Source of the DNA: Gilvirhabdus luticola | Lineage (GTDB): Bacteria; Bacteroidota; Bacteroidia; Flavobacteriales; Flavobacteriaceae | Direction: 5' to 3' (one strand) | Length of the DNA stretch: 64,000 nucleotides | Assembly (NCBI RefSeq): GCF_032583975.1 | Contig: NZ_JAWHTF010000004.1 | Shown: in pieces, positions 9,234 through 17,257 of the stretch | Position numbering within the stretch: the stretch's first letter is position 1 | Layout of the letters: the number at the start of each line of letters is the position of its first letter | Position numbers and translations under genes: made by a program | The notes under the pieces: generated by a model | Told to the model about the DNA's origin: nothing | Seen by the model: only the letters and a program-made list of their open reading frames with translations | Databases searched by the model: none

Positions 9234-10253
9234 ATGGATAAACTCGTTTTATTTAACAATAAAAGTTTAAAACAATTATTAAACAAACGTATTGGTGAAT
9301 CCAAATTTGGTGAACATGCCATAACCTTAAAGAACGTTTCCAATATATACGAGCAACTTAAAAATTTAGATGTTAAGTATGTAATATTTGGTTTGCCAGA
9401 AGATGTTGGCGTGTTTGCAAACTACGGAAAATCAGGGACTTCAAATGCTTGGAGTATTACATTAAAATATTTATTAAATATTCAAAGTAATCAATTCATC
9501 AACCCAAAAGACGTTTTGATTCTTGGCCATTTAGATTTTGAGAATGAACAAAAATTAGTTTCAACTCTTAACCAGTCCAAAAAGAAAGATATCCAAAAAG
9601 CTCGAAAAATTGTATCTGAAATAGATGGTTATGTTTCGCATTTGGTCTATCAAATTATCAAAGCTGGTAAAAAGCCTATTATTATAGGTGGTGGTCACAA
9701 CAATTCTTACGGAAATATTAAAGGCGCTTCACTGGCACTTAATAAACAAATTAATGTGGTGAATTTTGATGCACATACAGATTTTCGCGTAGAAGAAGGT
9801 AGGCACAGCGGTAATGGTTTTAGTTATGCATACAATGAAGGGTTTCTGAAAAATTATTTTGTTTTTGGATTACATGAAAACTATAATTCCAATGCTGTTT
9901 TAAATTATATAGACAAAATTAAAACTATTGCATATAACACTTTCGAATCAATTGAAATAAGAAAAGAATTAAAACTCAAATCTGAAATGAATCGAGGTTT
10001 AGAGTATGTTTCTGATAACTCTTTCGGAATTGAAATTGATTGTGATGCTATTGAAGATATACCAAGCAGTGCCATGACGCCAAGTGGCTTTTGTACAACT
10101 CAAACCAGAAGGTTCGTCAATTTTTTTGGTAAACATGAAAATGCTCTGTATTTGCATATCTGTGAAGCAGTTCCAACAAAAAAAACTGAAACAAAAATTG
10201 GCAAACTCATAACTTATTTAATCACAGACTTTATCAAGGCTCATGACATTTGA
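9234..10253 (+). CDS. hutG: Formimidoylglutamase, arginase family
   Basis: The family hydrolyses N-formimino-L-glutamate to glutamate and formamide, the last step of one histidine-degradation route. The product is 339 residues with the manganese-binding motifs of the ureohydrolase fold: GGGH (152-155), DAHTD (179-183) and DCD (269-271). The conservative GGGH replaces the GGDH of typical arginases. Assignment to HutG rather than agmatinase or arginase rests on this pattern and on the nearby hutI. The stop overlaps the start of the next gene by 11 bases, so the two are probably translated together. Confidence 0.85.
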   Translation: MDKLVLFNNKSLKQLLNKRIGESKFGEHAITLKNVSNIYEQLKNLDVKYVIFGLPEDVGVFANYGKSGTSNAWSITLKYLLNIQSNQFINPKDVLILGHLDFENEQKLVSTLNQSKKKDIQKARKIVSEIDGYVSHLVYQIIKAGKKPIIIGGGHNNSYGNIKGASLALNKQINVVNFDAHTDFRVEEGRHSGNGFSYAYNEGFLKNYFVFGLHENYNSNAVLNYIDKIKTIAYNTFESIEIRKELKLKSEMNRGLEYVSDNSFGIEIDCDAIEDIPSSAMTPSGFCTTQTRRFVNFFGKHENALYLHICEAVPTKKTETKIGKLITYLITDFIKAHDI

Positions 10254-10707
10254 TATTATCCATTTCGACAATAGGTTTTCCAAAGATTTTTACGATTTAA
10301 ATATAGAATGGCTAACAACATATTTCTATGTTGAACCACTTGATGAAGAAGTTTTAAGTAAACCAGAACAATACATTATAGAAAAAGGAGGTTATATCTT
10401 TTTTGCAAAACTGAATGAAGACATTGTTGGTACTGTGGCTTTAATGCCAATTGGAAACCATTTATTAGAATTGACCAAAATGGCTGTTTCTCCTAAGCAC
10501 CGTGGATTTAAAATTGGTCAAAAATTGATGAAATACTGTATAGATTTTGCAAAAGAAAAGCAATTAACTAAATTAGTGTTGTATTCAAACAGAAAACTAG
10601 AAAACGCCATCTATATTTACAGAAAATATGGTTTTATTGAAGTTCCTTTAGAACCAAATTCGCCTTATAGACGCAGTGATATTAAAATGGAATTGGAATT
10701 GACTTAA
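10243..10707 (+). CDS. GNAT-family N-acetyltransferase
   Basis: The product is 154 residues with a GNAT acetyl-CoA-binding core: strand 4 LELTKMAVSPKHRGFKIGQKLM, followed by the helix and LVLYSNRKLENAIYIYRKYGF. It acetylates an unknown amine using acetyl-CoA in the cytoplasm. The start codon lies inside hutG (11-base overlap), which suggests translational coupling and perhaps a role near amino-acid metabolism. The last four bases overlap the end of the convergent membrane-protein gene. Confidence 0.88.
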   Translation: MTFDIIHFDNRFSKDFYDLNIEWLTTYFYVEPLDEEVLSKPEQYIIEKGGYIFFAKLNEDIVGTVALMPIGNHLLELTKMAVSPKHRGFKIGQKLMKYCIDFAKEKQLTKLVLYSNRKLENAIYIYRKYGFIEVPLEPNSPYRRSDIKMELELT

Positions 10708-12395
10708 TTTCCTGAAGCTTTCAAAGAATCTATCTGCATTTGTAAACGCTCAATTTCTTCAGCATTTTTATTTACTCTTGGAAAGGCAATAATGGAATCT
10801 ACAGCTTGCTGAACCACATCAATATCTTTGGTTTCTTCAATATAATAATCCTCAATACCTTCACTAGAGCGCCAGGCTTCATTAAGTTGTTTGTAAACTG
10901 TATAATCCCATTCACTAGGATGCTTTACATCAATCCAAATCACATCTCTATATTCTGCATCAATCAAAGCTAAATCTGGTGTGGCAGAACCATCAAAATT
11001 ATTAGAATCTTCTTTAACCGCTGAAATGGTGCCTAGAAAGAACATACGCTTTCTTCCTGCAATGTTTTTTATATATGGCCTAAATTCAACTGGTTTATTA
11101 ACGGTCCAATCAAATTCTTTTCTGGACTCAATAACTTTGAGTGGCATGGCAGAAACCCCTGCATATCCTTGCTTCTTCGATGCATGATCATAATAAAACA
11201 ACTTGTCTGTTCCGTCAGCCGGAATAAATACACTAAAGGTTAAACTCGTGCGTTCGTCTCCAACAGGTTCCAATCCAAACCAATGGTACAAACCACTGTA
11301 GGCATCAATATTAGTATCAGAAAAATTAAAGTCTGTTACAAAGGGTTGTGCATTTTGGTCGTCAGGTAAATCTGGAATTTTCACAGCAGTTTCCATATTC
11401 CATGGTAAAGGATCGCTAAAGCCTCCAAGAAACTTTAAAGATTCTGCTTGTAGTCTCGATACTTTTTCAGATAGGGTATTTTGTCTTTGAAGAAATTCAT
11501 AATTCTTCATATTGTCAGGACTAATATAAGTTCCTTTTCCAATTAAAATACGCTCCATATAATCTTTAAAATCGTGCTTGCCATTATCAATAACCATCAC
11601 ACCTCCAAAAGTTGGATATGGAAAGAAAAAGCCTTTCCAGTTGATTAAACTCACAACTTCTACCCATTTACCTTCGTCATTTTTCATATAAAAAACATCA
11701 CCAGGTTCGTAAGACAATAACTTCCAAAGTCCAAAGCGTTGTACAACTGCATTGTAGGTATTTCTGCTAAATTTTAAAGATTCTCCAATTGAGAACGTTA
11801 CAGGAATTCTATTGTCACTTGAAAATCTCGGAAATGGCGTTGTACTTGATACTGAAAAAACTTCTTCGGTATTATCTGTAATGCGCTGCCAAACATATTT
11901 TAAAGTGGGTTGAATGGCCATCGTCCATTTATTTTCTCCATCGACTCTTACTAGGTGTGGCAGAGAAACATCTTTGGTCTCTCCTACACTTTCGTTTGCC
12001 ATAGAGAAAATATTACGTAAAGGTTGAATGCGTTCGTTTTGTGTTAGAGGTAGCTCATCTATTTCAATTTTATTTAAGTGTTTGAAAACATTAAAAGTTT
12101 TCATGTAATCGTACATTTTGTAATGCCAACCTATAGTATAAATCAATCCGAAAAAAATGGCGAGTAATGCCAAAATTCCAAGACGCTTTCCAGTACTTGG
12201 TGTTTTTCTAAATTTTCGTAATCCAAACAATAGAACTAGTAAACATCCTAACAAAACGAAAATATATTTTCTTACAAATAATAAGGCTGGCTGGTAGTCA
12301 TCACGTAAAACGAACAATGCAATCAATAAAATAATTGAAACAATTATGGTAATTGATTTTTGTTTGATGCCTTTGTTCCAATAATTTTTAATCAT
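10704..12395 (-). CDS. Large membrane-anchored protein of unknown function (end of the AAA+ cluster)
   Basis: The product is 563 residues. There are three predicted membrane helices near the N-terminus (about residues 14-30, 41-60 and 70-92) and then a large soluble region of about 470 residues with no motif I recognise. The C-terminus is a short helix (EEIERLQMQIDSLKASGN). It is the last gene of the eight-gene minus-strand cluster 10704-19698. A 65-bp twin-hairpin repeat lies 12 bases upstream of its ATG. The only functional hint is the context: an AAA+ ATPase, coiled-coil and membrane proteins. The downstream end overlaps the convergent acetyltransferase gene by four bases. Confidence 0.75.
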   Translation of the reverse strand: MIKNYWNKGIKQKSITIIVSIILLIALFVLRDDYQPALLFVRKYIFVLLGCLLVLLFGLRKFRKTPSTGKRLGILALLAIFFGLIYTIGWHYKMYDYMKTFNVFKHLNKIEIDELPLTQNERIQPLRNIFSMANESVGETKDVSLPHLVRVDGENKWTMAIQPTLKYVWQRITDNTEEVFSVSSTTPFPRFSSDNRIPVTFSIGESLKFSRNTYNAVVQRFGLWKLLSYEPGDVFYMKNDEGKWVEVVSLINWKGFFFPYPTFGGVMVIDNGKHDFKDYMERILIGKGTYISPDNMKNYEFLQRQNTLSEKVSRLQAESLKFLGGFSDPLPWNMETAVKIPDLPDDQNAQPFVTDFNFSDTNIDAYSGLYHWFGLEPVGDERTSLTFSVFIPADGTDKLFYYDHASKKQGYAGVSAMPLKVIESRKEFDWTVNKPVEFRPYIKNIAGRKRMFFLGTISAVKEDSNNFDGSATPDLALIDAEYRDVIWIDVKHPSEWDYTVYKQLNEAWRSSEGIEDYYIEETKDIDVVQQAVDSIIAFPRVNKNAEEIERLQMQIDSLKASGN

Positions 12396-12407
12396 ATATT
12401 CTATTTT

Positions 12408-12472
12408 GTCATTCTGCGCTGCGACGCAGAATCTATTTTTAAATTTGGATTCCGCATCAAGTGCGGAATGAC
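12408..12472. repeat. Twin-hairpin intergenic repeat, copy 1
   Basis: This 65-bp element runs from GTCATTC to GAATGAC. Hairpin 1 is ATTCTGCG (12411-12418) with CGCAGAAT (12425-12432). Hairpin 2 is ATTCCGCA (12449-12456) with TGCGGAAT (12462-12469). It fills most of the gap between two genes of the unknown cluster, and two further copies fill the next two gaps upstream. Confidence 0.85.
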
Positions 12473-12477
12473 AGATA

Positions 12478-13008
12478 CTACAAAAGCCCTTTATCTTTTA
12501 GACGTTCACGAGCACTTTTTTCTTCAGGTTTAGGTTCTTCTTTGTTCTCGACTGCGCTCGAAATGACAGAATCTTTTTCTGCTTCTTTTGCTTTTAGGTC
12601 TTCAACAAAATCTTTCCCTTTTTCAATAGTGTCTTTTACCAAATCACCAAGTGAATCGCTTTTGTCTTCAATTACATCGCCAGACTTAAAAATAAATGCA
12701 GCCAAATAGGTGCCTAACAACGTACCAACAATCATAGATGCAAAAATGGAAATGGTAGCCAAATCAATTGGAATTAAAAATCTGGTCACCACAATACCTA
12801 TCAAGAATAAGAACGAGATAAATACCAAACGTAATAAGAATTTTTGCTGAAATACAAAACCTGTTTTATCTTCTGGTTTCATCTGTAATTCTTTAGAATT
12901 TATTATTTTATTGAAAAACCGATATAAGCCATTGCCATTAGATTCTCTCCAATACAATAAAATTCCAAATAATATGGCTGCAATAAATACGATGAGTTCT
13001 AGTGTCAT
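12478..13008 (-). CDS. Membrane protein with charged tail, unknown function
   Basis: The product is 176 residues from ATG 13008 (MTLELIVFIAAILF). An ATG at 13035 lies inside an intergenic repeat and is unlikely to be used. Three hydrophobic segments (about residues 4-20, 58-77 and 84-110) are followed by a long charged cytoplasmic tail. The tail contains SVISSAVENKE, and the DNA for this (12545-12568) is a copy of a short palindromic repeat carried in frame. No family is recognised. It is the seventh gene of the AAA+ cluster, with repeat copies in the gaps on both sides. Confidence 0.7.
   Translation of the reverse strand: MTLELIVFIAAILFGILLYWRESNGNGLYRFFNKIINSKELQMKPEDKTGFVFQQKFLLRLVFISFLFLIGIVVTRFLIPIDLATISIFASMIVGTLLGTYLAAFIFKSGDVIEDKSDSLGDLVKDTIEKGKDFVEDLKAKEAEKDSVISSAVENKEEPKPEEKSARERLKDKGLL
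12545..12568. repeat. Palindromic repeat inside coding sequence, copy A
   Basis: Read on the minus strand the element has the core TCGAGCGCAGTCGA flanked by GTCATT and GAAC. It is translated as SVISSAVEN within the membrane protein at 12478-13008. A diverged copy is in menF at 44052-44076 and also encodes SSAVE. Confidence 0.8.
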
Positions 13009-13023
13009 ATTTTTTAAATTTTT

Positions 13024-13091
13024 GTCATTCTGCACTACGGCGCAGAATCTATTTTTTTAAACTGTGGATTCTGTATCAAGTAAGAAATGAC
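13024..13091. repeat. Twin-hairpin intergenic repeat, copy 2
   Basis: This 68-bp copy starts GTCATTCTGC and ends GAAATGAC. The first hairpin (ATTCTGC with GCAGAAT) is intact. The second arm is decayed (GATTCTGTATCAAG). It lies 16 bases upstream of the ATG at 13008 and within the gap to the gene ending at 13121. Confidence 0.8.
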
Positions 13092-13120
13092 ATACCGCTT
13101 ACTAAATTAGTCTAAAATCC

Positions 13121-14356
13121 TTAAATATTGTTACTGATAGTTTCAATAACCCAATCTTTAAATGATTCATCCCAAGTTTCATAAGTTTTATAAAACTGTT
13201 CTTTGTCATACCAGTACAAAAACAAAACATCTTTTGGAGATACATTTACCAAAAGTTTCCAAATTAAATCCTGATGTTCTGGCTCTAAAGACGAGTGTGG
13301 TTCATGCAATGCAAAGTAAAACGATTGGTCTACCATATCATGAATCTTATAAGCATTGCTTCGTTCTAAACGCTCTAAATAGATTTCTACTCCATTAATT
13401 TTTTTGAGTTTTTTAATTTCTATTTTGTTGAGATAACTTTTGAATAAGACTTTATTATCTAATATTTCATTTATAGGATGTTCTGGTTTTTCTAATTGCT
13501 GTACAAATTCAAATTTTTTTATACGTTCATATCTTTTAGTTTTTACAATGTGTTCTAAATCAGCCTCTATAATCAAATGATCTCTCAACTTTTCCATTAA
13601 TTCGGGTTGTGAAATATGGTACATCAAGACATCATACTCTGTATCTTTAATAGCTTCTTTATAACTTTTTTCATCTTGAAACACAATGATGTCCGTGATA
13701 AAATCGCGAAGCACATAAACACCACCAAAGGCTTCGGTATAAAAACTACTTGTAGTATATGTAAGCTCTGACAAATCTAAATCACGATGACGGAGGTCGC
13801 CATGTTTTTTGGCAGATTCCAGTAATTCTAGATGTATATTCTCATCTATAAAATTATTACCACGTTTAAACTTTTCTATAAGCTGTAATTGTTGGTCTTG
13901 AATTTTATCTAAATCGTTTATCAATCTTAACTTAATAGTAATATTATGATATTTTAAAACATCTAACGGGCCATAAAATGCGTCAATACCTTGATCAAAA
14001 TCCAGACAAATAGCGCAATCTCTTGTTACATCATTTATTCTACCGGCATGTGTTCTAAAGACAAACTTCATAATATCTCTGTCAATCGTATGAAAAGGGG
14101 TATAAATAGGTTTTCCTTGCTGTAAAGGTGTGATTATAATGCCATGAGGATTGGCTTCTCCGTTATTCAAATAATAGGTTTGCTTTTTTTCTTCTGCAAT
14201 TTCTGGACTCCAACCAATGCCATCTATAGAAAAGCTTTTTAGTTTTGTAGGTTTAAATCCCAATGTTTTTAAGCACTCATTGTAACGATCAACAAGTTTT
14301 CCACTTATTAGAATAAGTTCACTTCTATATAAATTGGCTACTTTTAGTTTTTGCAT
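13121..14356 (-). CDS. Conserved-looking protein of unknown function (AAA+ cluster)
   Basis: The product is 411 residues from ATG 14356 (MQKLKVANLYRSELIL). The longer start at 14368 would be read out of the end of an intergenic repeat and is not preferred. It is soluble, with no signal or membrane segment. Features include DRDIMKFVFRTHAGRIND, ICLDFDQGIDAFYG and a C-terminal WKLLVNVSPKDVLFLYWYDKEQFYKTY. I suspect it belongs to a Bacteroidota DUF, but I cannot name it with confidence. It is the sixth gene of the cluster, downstream of a Nudix hydrolase gene. Confidence 0.7.
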   Translation of the reverse strand: MQKLKVANLYRSELILISGKLVDRYNECLKTLGFKPTKLKSFSIDGIGWSPEIAEEKKQTYYLNNGEANPHGIIITPLQQGKPIYTPFHTIDRDIMKFVFRTHAGRINDVTRDCAICLDFDQGIDAFYGPLDVLKYHNITIKLRLINDLDKIQDQQLQLIEKFKRGNNFIDENIHLELLESAKKHGDLRHRDLDLSELTYTTSSFYTEAFGGVYVLRDFITDIIVFQDEKSYKEAIKDTEYDVLMYHISQPELMEKLRDHLIIEADLEHIVKTKRYERIKKFEFVQQLEKPEHPINEILDNKVLFKSYLNKIEIKKLKKINGVEIYLERLERSNAYKIHDMVDQSFYFALHEPHSSLEPEHQDLIWKLLVNVSPKDVLFLYWYDKEQFYKTYETWDESFKDWVIETISNNI

Positions 14357-14363
14357 ATTATAT

Positions 14364-14428
14364 GTCATTCTGCGCTACAACACAGAATCTAATTCTTTAT
14401 GTGAATTCCGCATCAAGTGCGGAATGAC
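14364..14428. repeat. Twin-hairpin intergenic repeat, copy 3
   Basis: This 65-bp copy lies between the Nudix gene stop at 14435 and the next start at 14356. Its second hairpin (ATTCCGCA, loop TCAAG, TGCGGAAT) is identical to that of copy 1. Its first hairpin has changes (TGCGCTACAACACA). Confidence 0.85.
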
Positions 14429-14434
14429 AATGTT

Positions 14435-15016
14435 TTAAATTTTTAATAACTTATTAATTTGCGCATACTGTAATAAGATAATGGATTTAGCATCTTGGAT
14501 TTCACCAGTATTCACCATGTCTATGGCTTTTGAAAATTTTAACTCCAGAACTTCAATATCTTCATTTTCGTTCTCCAAACCTCCACCTTCACTAACTTTC
14601 ATGTCTTCATAATATTCTGCAACAAAATAATAAACCTTTTCTGTAACAGAACCAGGAGTAGAGTATGCTTCCATCACTTTGTGCACCTTTTCTATTTGGT
14701 ATCCTGTTTCTTCAACAGCTTCTTTTTTGATACAATCTTCAGGATTATCATCGTCCAACAAACCAGCGCAAACCTCAATCATATAGCCAGTTGAGTTACC
14801 ATTAATATAAGTAGGTAATCTGAATTGTTTTGTTAGTATAACTGTGCCTTTTTCTTTATTATACAATAGAATTGCTGCACCATTGCCTCTATCATAAGAC
14901 TCTCGCATTTGAGTTGACCATTTCCCATTATTCATCTGGAAATCGAAGGTAAACTTGTAAAGCGTGTACCAGTTATGCGAAAGCAATTCTTTTTTTATGT
15001 TCTTTATTTTAGTCAT
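14435..15016 (-). CDS. nudK: Nudix hydrolase resembling GDP-mannose pyrophosphatase NudK
   Basis: The product is 193 residues from ATG 15016 (MTKIKNIKKELLS). NudK splits GDP-mannose, and related sugar nucleotides, to sugar phosphate and GMP. The overall similarity to E. coli NudK as I remember it is strong (YDRGNGAAILLYN, LTKQFRLPTYINGN, EVCAGLLDDD, EEYSTPG-like AYSTPGSVTEKVYYF). The Nudix box is GLLDDDNPEDCIKKEAVEETGY: the catalytic KEAVEE helix is kept, but the first Glu of Gx5E is Asn. The ATG overlaps the TGA of the upstream gene (ATGA), so the two are translationally coupled. Its place inside the AAA+ cluster is unusual for NudK. Confidence 0.85.
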   Translation of the reverse strand: MTKIKNIKKELLSHNWYTLYKFTFDFQMNNGKWSTQMRESYDRGNGAAILLYNKEKGTVILTKQFRLPTYINGNSTGYMIEVCAGLLDDDNPEDCIKKEAVEETGYQIEKVHKVMEAYSTPGSVTEKVYYFVAEYYEDMKVSEGGGLENENEDIEVLELKFSKAIDMVNTGEIQDAKSIILLQYAQINKLLKI

Positions 15017-15291
15017 CAAGAATTTAATATAATTATGTATAAATAAATTGGAATGAAACAAGCACCTACAATATAGATGATAATTATTTTTCTGAAAATG
15101 AACTGAATAATTATGTCAATTATTAATGCTGATGATATTAATAACCCTGTTAAAATCAAAGCCACAATTCCATAACCATCACCTTTTGATACCTCACTCC
15201 ATTTTATAATTGCATACACAATTAAAAATAAATATCCTGTAATAACAGAAGAATTTAAAATGGTTATTGAGTATTTAAATTTAGACATCAT
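15016..15291 (-). CDS. Small membrane protein, unknown function (AAA+ cluster)
   Basis: The product is 91 residues and almost entirely hydrophobic, with three predicted membrane helices (about residues 9-27, 39-60 and 66-88). It starts two bases after the AAA+ ATPase stop (ATG at 15291, or the adjacent ATG at 15288), and its TGA overlaps the nudK start. The tight coupling on both sides makes it a real gene of the operon. No family is recognised. Confidence 0.7.
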   Translation of the reverse strand: MMSKFKYSITILNSSVITGYLFLIVYAIIKWSEVSKGDGYGIVALILTGLLISSALIIDIIIQFIFRKIIIIYIVGACFIPIYLYIIILNS

Positions 15292-15293
15292 TC

Positions 15294-17252
15294 CTAGTCA
15301 TCAAATTTCTCTCTAGCTTCAGTTTCAATTTTAAGCTGATCAATTCTAGCATCTACTTTTCGCTTAAAGTCTGTGTCAGCAATTGTTGCAACATTATCTA
15401 AATATCGTATTACTTCTTGTTTTCTAATATCTGAAAAATTCAAGCCTTTCATGTTGGCCTTCATTAATTCTTGTAGCATATTGAATTTGGTTTCGTAATC
15501 TTTTTTGAAATATTTATCAGGATTTTGAAACCAATCTTCTTCTAAATCAAAATCTGTGAGACGTAAAGAGATTGCACTTTGAATATTACGGACATCACGA
15601 GACGAAAAGAATGGGAATATTTTCTGAATCTCTTTATAAAGCGATGCGTAAAACATGTGGTCTTCTTCCCTGTGTTGTTTTTCAACCTTTTCAAACGTTT
15701 CTAAAACACGTTCTTCTGAAGGCTTTTCAACGGCTTTTAAAATATCTCCCATATTTTTTGCCAATACTTGATCGCCTAAATATTTATATGCTTCAGGGTT
15801 ATTCATATTCACAAAACTTGGCATGGTCTTTTCAAACTTTTTCCACCAAATATAATCCTGATCCAAAAAGTCGTGTTCTGTTCTTGCTCCATCAATTTTG
15901 AATCTTCCCTGAACGCGGGAAATAACTGCTTTATCCAACATCTCCGGAAGGTTTGTAAATAATCCTATGGAACTGTTCCCATAATTAACGGCATAAGCGC
16001 CTTCTGTATATCTTAAAAAGACACCGATAACTTCTTTTACTCCAGCCGAAACACCTTGTTCGGTTCTTTCTTGCAAATTATTTTCAGCATCATCAATTGG
16101 TGCAAAAATAAGTTTAGAAGGATCTTGTAACGGTTTCATCCATTCTACCATTTTTTCGGCAGAACCACCTTGAAATGTACTAATTAACGTATCTGGCATT
16201 GGATGAAACAAAAACGGAATATCTAAATTATCACAATGTTCTTTAAGTTTTGTAGCTATGGCAGCAATCAGCATGCTTTTTCCAGTTCCTGGAATACCAT
16301 AACCCATAAAAACTGGCATAAAACCACCTAGTTCTTGAAACGGATTCTTTTTTGCAGTGAAATCGTAGCTCAACATTCTTTCCGTTAGTCTACGTGCAAA
16401 ATGTTTTGCGTCTCTATTACCAACTATTTGTTCAAATTGAATTTTATTGAACTCTATGCTTTTGGCTGTACCTGAAAAAACATTATCCCAACCTGAAATA
16501 GCAAACTCTGATTTTTCGAGTTTATAAGTTCTGTCTAATATTGTTTCCTGATATTCTAAAGTACTTTTACGAATCTGAATCTCGTCAATCAACGCTTCAA
16601 AATATACAACTGTAAAATCTGCTACATCTTTATCAGATTTTATTATATCCTGATGACCCAAATACTTGTCATAATAGAACAAAGCACATGAAATCCCTTT
16701 TAAAGGTGACATTAACGACACTTCAGGAATGCCTGCAAATTTCTGTTTCATCACACTTAAATCGTCTGAAGCAACAGTTTTTAAATTATGTAGAATATTA
16801 TATGCAATAGAAAATAACATGAATGCAGTGGCTGTTTGCATCTTACTTTCATATTCACGTTTCCCAGAGTTATCCAATACAGATTTGCGCTCTGTTAAAC
16901 TTGAAAGTCCTGAAGCATCATAATAACTATCTTTTACCCAAATGCCTAAAGTTATTCCTTCCTGAACAGCATAAAGTGTTTGGTTAAGTAGTAACGGAAT
17001 AGCAACAGACTCTGGTAATAAGCGTTTTTTTAAAGCTAATATTGTTTTTGAAACTGATGTAATTTCTACTGCATTTGTACCATTGTTAGCTCTGGATAGA
17101 TAAAATAAAATTGAATCATCTTTTGAATCTTTATCTTTGTTTCTGGCACGTTGTCCTTGTTCCCATTGTACACTTTTCAAATACGAAGTTGCTTCTTCAC
17201 GAAGCATATCAAGTTCGGTTTGCTTGATGGGAAAGGTTGAGTTGTGTTCCAT
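15294..17252 (-). CDS. AAA+ ATPase, core of an uncharacterised operon
   Basis: The product is 652 residues. Residues 1-300 or so are a helical region without a known motif. The AAA+ core follows: Walker A GIPGTGKS (319-326), Walker B LIFAPIDDAE (381-390), a sensor-like segment NSSIGLFTN (426-434), and Arg residues in SRVQGRF (445-451) that could serve as arginine fingers. The C-terminal 200 residues are helical and charged. AAA+ proteins use ATP to remodel protein or nucleic-acid partners as ring oligomers. No protease, helicase or DNA-binding domain is visible. It starts five bases after the gene at 17258 and is followed two bases later by a membrane-protein gene, so these belong to one transcript. 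Confidence 0.85.
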   Translation of the reverse strand: MEHNSTFPIKQTELDMLREEATSYLKSVQWEQGQRARNKDKDSKDDSILFYLSRANNGTNAVEITSVSKTILALKKRLLPESVAIPLLLNQTLYAVQEGITLGIWVKDSYYDASGLSSLTERKSVLDNSGKREYESKMQTATAFMLFSIAYNILHNLKTVASDDLSVMKQKFAGIPEVSLMSPLKGISCALFYYDKYLGHQDIIKSDKDVADFTVVYFEALIDEIQIRKSTLEYQETILDRTYKLEKSEFAISGWDNVFSGTAKSIEFNKIQFEQIVGNRDAKHFARRLTERMLSYDFTAKKNPFQELGGFMPVFMGYGIPGTGKSMLIAAIATKLKEHCDNLDIPFLFHPMPDTLISTFQGGSAEKMVEWMKPLQDPSKLIFAPIDDAENNLQERTEQGVSAGVKEVIGVFLRYTEGAYAVNYGNSSIGLFTNLPEMLDKAVISRVQGRFKIDGARTEHDFLDQDYIWWKKFEKTMPSFVNMNNPEAYKYLGDQVLAKNMGDILKAVEKPSEERVLETFEKVEKQHREEDHMFYASLYKEIQKIFPFFSSRDVRNIQSAISLRLTDFDLEEDWFQNPDKYFKKDYETKFNMLQELMKANMKGLNFSDIRKQEVIRYLDNVATIADTDFKRKVDARIDQLKIETEAREKFDD

Positions 17253-17257
17253 TTAAT

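Noticed and set aside
12461..12709. Plus-strand frame opposite the membrane-protein gene
   Set aside because: It is a shadow that runs out of repeat copy 1 and the embedded repeat; the minus-strand frame has membrane-protein character and operon context.
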